This document shows positions 18,317 through 25,033 of a stretch of DNA of 25,033 bases, in pieces. Numbering within the stretch: position 1 is the stretch's first letter; each line of letters opens with the position of its first letter. Origin of the DNA: Zygnema cylindricum. Lineage: Eukaryota; Streptophyta; Zygnematophyceae; Zygnematales; Zygnemataceae. The stretch spans positions 1 through 25,033 of the forward strand of contig JBBHKE010000342.1 of NCBI GenBank assembly GCA_037447655.1, read 5' to 3'. The notes beneath the pieces were generated by a model. It worked only from the letters and a program-made list of their open reading frames with translations. It had not been told where the DNA came from and did not search any database. Both the position numbers and the translations under genes were made by a program.

Positions 18317-18503
18317 TAATTAATGGTAATCTAATCCAAACTTCACGCTCAACATCCCTGATCTGATTGGCGCACGAGTTCTGTGGCATATTCCTGACTC
18401 TGTGTTTGTCGTTTCTGGACAGAGCATTGGCTCACTTTTGTCACATGGAAAAGCATATCGAAGAGCTAAAGTAAATCTCGCACGTGTTCCGCATCCCTGA
18501 CAA
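18317..18503. other. Spacer between MITE and hAT element 2
   Basis: This piece shares a diverged pattern with the sequence before the MITE: ATTGGCTC, TCACATGG and AAGAGCTAA at 18431-18475 versus 17567-17610. No gene seen. Confidence 0.4.
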
Positions 18504-19283
18504 TAGTGTTGGGTATCGAGTACCATTTTCCGATATTTGAAATATATCGAATTTGAGATATCCGAAAATCGATATATCGCTTGATATATCGAAAATGAAA
18601 ATATCGCGATCTACCAAAATATCGCCAATATATCGTATTGCCAATATATCGAAGCATAAAAAAAAGGAAAAAAATGACAGGTCACCAAAGTCACGTGCCT
18701 TCGGACAAAGTGACCGTAAAATCTTTGCCGAAAAGAAATACGGTTTTTAAAGTCTGCAGAGTGAATGAGATCTTTGAGGTACATTGTCGCGGTACACTTG
18801 CGAAGTACACGTACATAACACGCAAGTACGGATTTACATGCGAAAATGGTCGGTTTTCAAATTTTTGACGATTTTAGATATTTGATCGTCAAGGAACCAC
18901 TCAAATCAAAACACGTATGTAAGAACTTGTTTACAAACGTTACGCGATATAACCGAGGCCTCTATAATACAAATTTTTTGTTGTCCGTACTATTACAGAA
19001 TTGGTACTTTTTTGTCGGTTACATTTTGCGGCGTCTACCTTTAAGTCACGGAACAAAAATCACGTCGTACGTGGCATATCAGACAATATGTCTTTTTCGC
19101 TAAAAATAACATATTATATAAAAATACAAAATATTAAATCTAAAAAATACTATATATCGCAATATATATCGCGATGATTCATGTTGGTCTCGGTACGATA
19201 TATCGAGAATTCTGCTCGATCGATATTCAATATATCAAATATCGAAATTATCGCAATATGAATTTACCCGATACCCAACACTA
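18504..19283. mobile_element. Non-autonomous hAT-like element 2
   Basis: The element is 780 bp. The left end is TAGTGTTGGGTATCG (18504) and the right end CGATACCCAACACTA (to 19283). These 15 bp are perfectly inverted, with partial similarity further in. It is flanked by an identical 8-bp target duplication CCTGACAA (18496-18503 and 19284-19291), the size expected for hAT. Subterminal regions are packed with GATATATCG words (18530-18660 and 19145-19255). No transposase frame is present. Its ends differ from hAT-like element 1, so the two belong to different families. Confidence 0.92.
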
Positions 19284-19291
19284 CCTGACAA

Positions 19292-19632
19292 ATTTCGCGT
19301 GGCTTATTATGATAGTTTCCGAGTCCGTACACAGTGTACAGTATTTTATTTTTTGTCGTTTCTAGGCAGAGGAGCCAGATATTTAAGTGCAAGTCCTTCA
19401 ATATGGAAGTGAAAAGAAAACTTTATTTCAAAAAGTGCGATGGAAAACTCCATCAAGGTACAAAGGGGTTGAAAAAGAGGAAATAGACACATAATGCTAA
19501 AGAATAGCCAAAGGAAACTAAGGTAAAGAAAACATGTGAAGACACCAAATCTAACTAAAATAACTGCCAAAACTAAGCAAATTTACTAAAGATGACACTA
19601 AACAAGGGGAAAAACTACAAAACCCTAACAAA
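19292..19632. other. Flank between hAT element 2 and retrotransposon relic
   Basis: About 340 bp without coding signal. It may include the 3' untranslated part of the - strand retrotransposon relic, but no poly-A tail (poly-T on +) or target duplication was found to fix the element's end. Confidence 0.35.
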
Positions 19633-20960
19633 CTAAACTCCAAACCCCTGAAGATCGTGGATGTGGATAGGATCCCTTGTTGGAAGATTTGGGAGGCCTT
19701 GGCGGTCATCCGCCACCGTGCTCCGCCGTAGAAGGGTCGTGGCTTGCGCTCGCTGAAGAGCCACTAATACTCGTTGACGGTAAAACGCAACAAGAAGGCT
19801 CGGGGGAGGGCTTCTCGGACCCCGGGTCTCAAATGTTTTCTTCGCGCAGTCGCGCAAGAAATCATCAAAGGACTTGTCCAAAGTACCGAAAATTTCTGCG
19901 GCAAATTACACAAATTGGTCCGCCCGCTCTCGGTGAGCGTAATCTCTTTCCTTAGAAGTTGCTGCATCCCGAGCCGCCACGCCCGTATGAACCGCCGCGC
20001 GAGAAGAAACGTGGGTCCCAGTCGAATCCGTGACGACCACATCACCCAAAGTCCTCCTAGCCCCATGGAGGAAAACCAAGTCAACTCAAGGACTTCTAAG
20101 GCCGTTAGACTGGGAGCGAGGAGGTAGTATATGAAAAACTTCGCGCCTCACGGTGTCACCAACGTCGGTGCCAATTCCAACAATGGAGTCGCGAACCAAA
20201 TCATGCGCAACAATACGTTCGCCGCCCCTAAAGCAACGGAGTAGATGAATCCCGTTCGAGTCGATAGGTTGATTACAAACACAATGGGGTCGCCCAAGAA
20301 GCGCAGGGTGTGGCAAACCCAAACGAAGACGTAAGGCAGATGTAATCTGGTCGGATGTCAGACGAAGGGTCGAAAAAATTGGCGTGGCTTGCAGCCACGC
20401 ACCAGCCTCCGACCCAGAACACGAAAGCACTCGAGCACGCGATTGAGCGGAAGGAAGCGCGTTTAAAAGGTTATGGACTTCAGCGGCTGCCAATTGCTCA
20501 GTTATACGTTGTTGGAGATGAATGTTGCTGTCCAAATAAAAGTTTGAAAGGGTGGAACTTGGTTGGTGGGAGGAGCGCACGCGCGGAGAGAAGAGTCTCA
20601 CGAAAAGGAAAAAGGTTTTCCTCCACCTTAGGGACGACCTGGGCCAGAATTAAAACGTCATCAACGATAAATCGAGAGGTGATGGTAGGTGCCACCAAAG
20701 ACCAACTACCCAAATATGCCGCCGGAGCAACTCTAGCCACAGGAATCAAACCCAAGCCGCCATTCAAAATAGGAAGACTTGCTTGTTGGCGGGCAAACGA
20801 ACCCTCCGGCCGATCAAAAATCCCATGCGCGACGATGTGGTGGAGTACGCTAAAGAGTTTGTCGTCAAAGTCCTTAAGAGAAGACAAAAACGAGGTCGTA
20901 GGTGGCACAGTTCGGGCAAGATAAAGAGGACGTTAAGCAAAACAACGAGTGAGGATTTGT
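19633..20960 (-). pseudogene. Non-LTR retrotransposon relic, post-RT and endonuclease-like region
   Basis: A broken - strand frame matches the C-terminal part of LINE-type polyproteins. First comes the post-RT block LARTVPPTTS...DFDDKLF and LPILNGGLGLIPVARVAPAA then YLGSW. Next is ALRLRLGLPHP, a zinc-binding-like C-x-C...H-x4-C (CVCNQPIDSNGIHLLRC), GGERIVAHDLVRDSI, then a DLVFLHGARRTLGDVVVTD endonuclease-like segment. It ends FGV at 19633. Damage seen: an upstream TAA near 20935, a frame change at about 20560-20600, an in-frame TGA at about 20086 and a TAA at about 19907. The catalytic RT core is absent (5' truncation). I infer a restriction-like-endonuclease clade; the clade is uncertain. 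Confidence 0.8.
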
Positions 20961-21060
20961 GGTCTAAGTGAGTAAGTCTTCTAAAGCTTAAGGGGAGTAT
21001 TAAAAAGTAAGCTTTAGTAAGTCTTAGAAATGTGAGTCTAGGACTTAGAATATTTTTGGA
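20961..21060. repeat. Small direct/inverted repeat at the truncated edge of the relic
   Basis: AGTAAGTCTT occurs at about 20972 and again at about 21018. TAAAGCTTA and TAAGCTTTA form an inverted pair between them. This may mark the 5' truncation junction of the retrotransposon. Confidence 0.4.
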
Positions 21061-21529
21061 ATACCAACTGTTCAATATTTACCAAATTTAGTGTGGAATT
21101 TTTGTAGTATCTACACGAATAGTTATCTTTAAGTAAATTAGTGTGTAGGGCCGCCAATGAATGTGGACGTGATAAGAATCACCCGGATTTTTAGGGTATA
21201 GATATTGTTAGTGGACAATTCTGGTCCAAACACTTAGATTTTTGTCAGTAGGTTGTCTGGTGAACCCTGTACATTTTAGATATTTTGAGGATCTTTAGAG
21301 TATTTAATTCAATTAGGAATGATCAGTTTGACACAGAATGTACATTCTACACAAGAGTTAAGGAAATGAGAGCACTGAGTGCAGTTTAAGGTGTTTTGTG
21401 CTCTATTGTCTTTGATTTGCTTGTACATGTTTGTATGGTTGAAAGACCTCTTTCATTTGGAGTTACATATCTTACACTATAGATCTAGTCTACTAGGCAT
21501 TTCTCTTTGGGTTTGCTTCTGCTAAGATG

Positions 21530-21631
21530 TCAAATAATGGCTCTGTTCCTGCTGGTGCAAGCGTGACTCCTAGTGGGAGTGGATCACAGCCAAGTGAGAA
21601 TGCCCATGATCTTCAACATTTAACAAGTTAA
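21530..21631 (+). pseudogene. Possible N-terminus of a gag-like ORF
   Basis: After the leader GGGTTTGCTTCTGCTAAG an ATG begins MSNNGSVPAGASVTPSGSGS then QPSENAHDLQHLTS, then a stop. The Ser/Gly/Pro-rich start and its leader resemble the beginning of gag in LTR retrotransposons, but no primer-binding site, LTR pair or downstream gag motifs were found. Low confidence; it could also be chance. Confidence 0.25.
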
Positions 21632-22489
21632 AACGAAAAATGCAATTCTGGTGACACATGAAATTGGTACGACAAAATCACTAACGCTTTTAACGATTTT
21701 TTCAAATCGTTCAATGCGTTACTTTCGTATAATTCGCCGCGATTGAATTGTTAGTACTAAACGGTTTGAACAACTATGGTTTAGACAGCTCCACCGGGGA
21801 ATTTGAAATTTGATTCGTGACGTAATTGGGTTTCGAAAGGCAAGGTCTTGTATTTAGCTTTTCTTTATTGTGTTTGTAATTAATGTTGTAGTATAAATTG
21901 CTTTTTCTTTATTTTATTTTATCATTCAGAGTTATTTCGACAATGTCCAATCGTGAAAGAGTTGTTAATTCGTTATATCACAATTTAATAGAACTTGTTG
22001 AGGAACAGTGACAATTTTTCGATCACATGTAGCCAAAAAAAAGACACTGTGGGGAAAATTGACAATGTAAGGAAAGAAGTTGAAATTAATTATTTATTTT
22101 TGAGTTGTTTTATTTTATGTTATAAATGCTATATAATATTTATTTAGTTTTAGGATATCAAATGCCACCAATAAACAGCCACATTGACAACAAAAGCGTG
22201 AAAATTTATGAAAAAAATCAAACAGAAAAAAAAACACAACAACGAAATACAAAAAAAACCAAAAGAAGAACAAAATCCACACCTTCCAATTACAAAAGAA
22301 ACCTGAGTAATGAAAGCAAATCATTATCGTAAAAAATGTCTTACATATAATAATTTGCAATCGACTAGAAACTAAATGAAAAAAGAAAAAAGGGAAAAAA
22401 AAAACTAAAAATTAAAATGCATTGAAATCCCCATTTTTTCTACTCCTAAATGCTACAAGTACCACCTTAAAAAAAACACCACAAAAAAA

Positions 22490-22690
22490 AACCTAAGAAA
22501 AACCCTGAAAAAACACCTTTGCATTCACAACTGTTTGACAAAACTGCCTTTATTAAAACGTATAAACACAATTGTATTAAAATAACTTATTAAAGAATGT
22601 TTAAGCATTTGAGCTGTGAAAATAACTAAAAAAAACCCGTAAAAAACCCTAAAAAAACCCCTAGAAACCCTAAAAAAACTGCTATCACTA
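22490..22690. repeat. Degenerate AAACCCT-type repeat
   Basis: Words such as AAACCCTAAAAAAACCCCTAG and AGAAACCCTAAAAAAAC cluster here, as at 6838-6905 and 7290-7385. They resemble a decayed plant-type telomere motif (CCCTAAA) but are not a regular array. Confidence 0.45.
22549..22554 (-). terminator. Candidate polyadenylation signal of amidase 2
   Basis: AATAAA on the - strand about 375 bp beyond the stop at 22927. The distance is similar to that in copy 1. No transcript evidence. Confidence 0.3.
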
Positions 22691-22734
22691 TTTTTTTTTA
22701 AACTGCCCAACAAATGCGAAAAGTAATCCTTTTC

Positions 22735-22916
22735 AGCTGCCCGGTCATATTCTCCATTGCCCGACCAAATTTTCAAGCTGTCCGATCACATTTTCAAGCT
22801 GTCCGATCACATTTTCAAGCTGCCCGATCACATTTTCAAGCTGCCCGATCACATTTTCAAGTTGCCCGACCACATTTTCAAGCTGCCCGATCACATTTTT
22901 AAGCTGCCCGTCTTTT
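22735..22916. repeat. 21-bp minisatellite in the 3' flank of amidase 2
   Basis: About eight copies of AAGCTGCCCGATCACATTTT-C with C/T changes. The outer copies are more diverged. All three + frames and one - frame stay open because the unit is 7 codons. The - frame reads repeated ENVIGQL heptads. It starts only about 11 bp beyond the amidase-2 stop codon. Confidence 0.95.
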
Positions 22917-22926
22917 CCGGACAGTT

Positions 22927-23113
22927 TTACATAGGAGTGCAAGTGTAACTGTTGCAAAAAGTTGGGGCAGGTCGTACACCCATATTAACTTTTTGTTCGT
23001 ACCCATATGCAATTTGAATTAGTGTGGGTTCCGAATAAGCCAAACCGGAGAAGTAAATTCCCGCCGGTAAACCGAAAACATTTTTGGACATAGGGACAGT
23101 GATAGAAGGGAAC
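22927..23113 (-). CDS. Amidase 2 last exon: C-terminus
   Basis: The exon encodes FPSITVPMSKNVFGLPAGIY then FSGLAYSEPTLIQIAYGYEQ, KVNMGVRPAPTFCNSYTC and TPM, then TAA at 22927-22929. It is three codons longer than copy 1 and keeps both terminal Cys residues. Confidence 0.92.
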
Positions 23114-23567
23114 CTGTAAAAAAAAGAAAAGGAAAAATAAATTAGTAAGGAGAGAAGAGAAAGAGGAGAGAGAGCAGAAAGGGGAGAAAAAAATGGAGAA
23201 AATAATGAGAGATGAGGAGAAAAGGTGGAGAAAACGAGGGAAATAAGAGGAGAAAGGAAAGGAGAAAAAGAAGGAAAAACAGAAGAGAATAAGGAGAGGA
23301 GAAAAAGGAGAAAAAAGGTTAAAAAGGTACACACGACCAGAACGTATGACGAACCAACATTGCGACATTTACGTCGACTCCACAGATTGAAAATCCTTGC
23401 GGAACATTATTAGGGTTTGAGAATGTACCTGGACCGAGCCCATGTCCCGGTGAATCCTCCCACGTGTGTGAGAGCGTCATAAGTACGGTTGTACGGATTG
23501 TTTCCGTTGAAGAATCCGACAATGGCGTCAGTGGCGGCGGCGATGGTCTGGACAGAAGGGAGGGTGG

Positions 23568-23607
<40 letters not shown>

Positions 23608-25033
23608 GAGAAAAGAAAGAAAGAATTAGAAAGAATGGAATAATAGTCTCGAATGGAATTAGGAAACTAAAGAAGGAAGAAAAAATGTAAAATAAATAAA
23701 AAAAACAAAAAAGTGAAAAAAAAACAAGAAACGTTGCCGTCAATTGGTATCCAAAATTAAAAAAAAAATTGTTCCACTGTTATCTATTTTTGCATTCTCA
23801 AAATGACAAAAAAACCCAAAAAAATAAGAAAAAAAAAAAAAAAACTTACGACAGCATTATCCCATGTTTGTTGGAAGAAGTTTCCGTAGGCGATATCTCC
23901 TCTTATCCCCGCCCCCCCTTGGAACTCCAAAAGGTAGTTTTTCTTATTAAAGGCAATTAGGTCCGCGAGGGTCTTAAGGGGGGTGTAGCCCTTGGCCCAT
24001 TTGCAACCTGGGAAAAAAAAAAAAAAAAATAATGAATAAATAAAAAACCAAAAAAAAAACATAAATTAATCAAAACGAGGGAGTGCGGGAAGAGAAAGAA
24101 AAAATAAATAAATAAAATAAAATACCTGCGAGATATTGGGCAATATCCACTTTAAAATCGGTGGGGAAAATAAGATTGTTGGAGATATTTTGACCAGGGA
24201 GAGGATATCCAATGGGGGTAGGGGGAGGAGGGAGAGGATAGATATCCACAATTGCTCCAAGATCACTGCAATAAAAAAAAACCCAAAGTCAAAAAACCCC
24301 AAAATTAAGAAGGGAGGGAGAGAGATAGAGAGAGAGAGAGAGAGGGAGAGAGGGAGAGAAAAAAATAGAAATTTACTGAGATGTGTACATAACATTTTCA
24401 TCCACTAGCAAATATTTGTAATCAAAAAGTCTCTTTTTCTTTCAAACTCTCTTCTACCTCTATCCCTCTATCCCTCGATCCCTTCCTGTTTTTCCTCTTC
24501 CTCTCCCTCTCCCTCTTTCTTTTAAATAAATTACTACATTGTGAAAAAAAAAATCGTTTCCTGTACTTCCTCTTTCCTCTTAAATGAATAATTTCCTGAC
24601 TTGGTAAAAAAAAAAAAAATGAAATCGCTTCCTATACTTCCTCTTTCCTCCTAAATAAATAATTTTCTAACTTAATAATAATAATAATAAAAGAAATTTA
24701 CATCATTTTCTGGAGGGCGGCCCTATAGGCGGCCAAGACATTCGCATCCGTAGTGATGGGGAGGGGGGCAGCGGCGATTTTCTTCCCTGTTATAATAATA
24801 ACAACAACATTAATAATGGTTGTAAATAAATAAAAAAAAAGAAATAATGGACATGTCCTCCATCTCCCTCTCCCCCCCCCTCCCTCCCTCTCTCTCCCTC
24901 CCTCTCTCACCCTCTCTCTCCCACCTCCCTCTCCCTCCCTCCCCCCTCTCCCACCTCCCTCCCCCCCTCCCCCTCTCCCACCTCCCTTTCCCCTCTCCCA
25001 CCTCCCTCCCCCCTCTCCCACCTCCCTCCCCCC
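22927..25033 (-). CDS. Amidase-signature family protein, copy 2, 3' half (partial)
   Basis: Six exons are visible on the - strand: 24786-24702, 24265-24126, 24007-23850, 23547-23429 and 23113-22927, with the intron feeding exon 24786 running off the right edge; the first visible complete exon corresponds to exon 7 of copy 1. (Five exon intervals are listed; the sixth and earlier exons lie outside.) Pairs have the same phases as copy 1, and lengths of 85, 140, 158 and 119 bp are conserved; the last exon is 187 versus 178 bp. No stop or frameshift is seen. The signature exons with Lys and Ser lie beyond the window, so catalytic competence cannot be judged. The equivalent of exon 10 of copy 1 is missing. 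Likely a paralogue by tandem duplication, same orientation, about 7.8 kb apart. Confidence 0.88.
23114..23428 (-). other. Amidase 2 last intron, GA-rich with exon echo
   Basis: A 315-bp intron. The + strand is GA/A-rich from 23120 to 23325. A less biased piece (23330-23420) reads NVPQGFSICGV on the - strand, resembling the APQGMYFSGLA block of the last exon. Confidence 0.7.
23429..23547 (-). CDS. Amidase 2 exon equivalent to exon 11
   Basis: The exon encodes TIAAATDAIVGFFNGNNPYN then RTYDALTHVGGFTGTWARS. The acceptor is CTGTCCAG and the donor TCCAG|GTACAT (phase 2). Length equals copy 1. Confidence 0.9.
23548..23849 (-). other. Amidase 2 intron lacking an exon 10 equivalent
   Basis: A 302-bp intron with a (GA)n tract on + at 23572-23602 and A-rich sequence. 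I searched it for LTNGVYDTAYLTQ-like coding sequence between splice sites and found none. Confidence 0.6.
23850..24007 (-). CDS. Amidase 2 exon equivalent to exon 9, intact
   Basis: The exon encodes CKWAKGYTPLKTLADLIAFN, KKNYLLEFQGG, AGIRGDIAYGNFFQQTW and DNAV, with a GTAAGT donor in phase 0. It has TAC (Tyr) where copy 1 has TAA. The ends differ from copy 1 (DNAV versus ESSQ), while the middle is almost identical at DNA level. Confidence 0.92.
24126..24265 (-). CDS. Amidase 2 exon equivalent to exon 8
   Basis: The exon encodes DLGAIVDIYPLPPPPTPIGY then PLPGQNISNNLIFPTDFKVD and IAQYLA. The acceptor is TATTGCAG and the donor GCAG|GTATTT. It is highly similar to copy 1 at protein level. Confidence 0.9.
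24266..24701 (-). other. Amidase 2 intron with about 70-bp tandem units
   Basis: The intron between the exon 7 and exon 8 equivalents. It holds a (GA)n tract (24318-24358) and, at about 24505-24690, two to three imperfect tandem units of about 70 bp containing TTTCCTGTACTTCCTCTTTCC and TTAAATGAATAATTTC (variants TTCCTATAC and CTAAATAAATAATTTT). Confidence 0.7.
24702..24786 (-). CDS. Amidase 2 exon equivalent to exon 7
   Basis: The exon encodes (G)KKIAAAPLPITTDANVLAA then YRAALQKM, between ATAACAG and a GAT|GTAAAT donor (phase 2). It has the same length and frame as copy 1, with about two thirds of residues identical. Confidence 0.88.
24830..25033 (+). repeat. CCCTCC/CT-rich tract at the right edge
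   Basis: CCTCCCTCTCTC and CCCACCTCCCTCCCC repeats to the window end, in an amidase-2 intron. Here the transcribed (-) strand is G/A-rich, unlike most other introns in the window. Gly/Glu/Arg open frames are artefacts. Confidence 0.9.

Larger units (their letters stand above)
21061..22735. other. Intergenic stretch with possible retroelement leader
   Basis: Mostly AT-rich without long frames. A short frame starting at 21530 is described separately. A perfect 12-bp palindrome GAATGTACATTC lies at 21336-21347. A further short frame MSNRERVVNSLYHNLIELVE at 21944-22011 ends in TGA. The part 22370-22690 is A-rich with AAACCCT-like words. Confidence 0.4.

Noticed and set aside
19677-20924. + strand open frames opposite the retrotransposon relic
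   Set aside because: The - strand carries the recognisable LINE motifs; the + frames are shadows.
22735-22916. Possible CRISPR array
   Set aside because: The units are head-to-tail with no unique spacers, and the context is eukaryotic.
23572-23602. (GA)n tract as a regulatory GAGA element
   Set aside because: Simple microsatellites are everywhere in this window and nothing links this one to regulation.

Overview
This is a eukaryotic nuclear window: GT-AG introns, long low-complexity introns, short exons, microsatellites and several transposable elements. No rRNA, tRNA or CRISPR array was recognised. A streptophyte (plant or charophyte-alga-like) source is my best guess. It rests on AAACCCT-type degenerate repeats, a hAT element rich in CGGGTA/TACCCG words, and amidases of the plant/fungal 'GSETGGSI' type. 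This is inference; the species cannot be named from the sequence.

Layout. (1) 1-3270, + strand: two exons (161-518 and 2588-3270) of an unrecognised, Ser/Asn/Gly-rich gene that begins left of the window, split by a pyrimidine-rich intron. T-rich sequence continues to about 4250. (2) 4250-7900: mostly AT-rich, with CT-rich blocks and A-rich AAACCCT-like repeats; no gene that I can support. (3) 7907-15117, - strand: a complete 12-exon amidase-signature gene encoding a predicted signal peptide and the Lys/cis-Ser/Ser catalytic residues. It carries two lesions: a 5-bp tandem duplication that shifts the frame in exon 6, and a TAC-to-TAA nonsense change in exon 9. As given it reads as a recent pseudogene or as carrying sequence errors. 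(4) 15118-22735: an intergenic, transposon-rich stretch. It holds a Harbinger-like MITE (17611-18316, TAA target duplication), a hAT-like element (18504-19283, 8-bp target duplication), a decayed 3' piece of a non-LTR retrotransposon (19633 to about 20960, - strand) and a possible retroelement leader. A second small hAT-like element (8330-8779) lies inside intron 11 of the amidase gene. (5) 22927 to beyond 25033, - strand: the 3' six exons of a second, tandemly related amidase, intact as far as visible, but lacking the equivalent of exon 10 of copy 1.

The two amidase copies have five pairs of homologous internal or terminal exons with conserved phases, and four of the five pairs have equal lengths. 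One block of about 119 bp in exon 9 is almost identical between them although neighbouring exons are clearly diverged, which suggests local gene conversion.

The most unusual observation is a set of 'exon echoes': short, degenerate, same-orientation copies of exon ends or cores inside introns next to the parent exon. I see them in amidase-1 introns 1, 8, 9 and 11, in a gene-2 intron, and in the intron of the unrelated first gene. They could be relics of tandem exon duplication, of intron gain by duplication, or unused alternative exons. Further oddities are strong local enrichment of GTAC (often GTACGG), five exact copies of TTAGTGTGG on one strand, and intron pyrimidine tracts whose strand mostly follows gene orientation.
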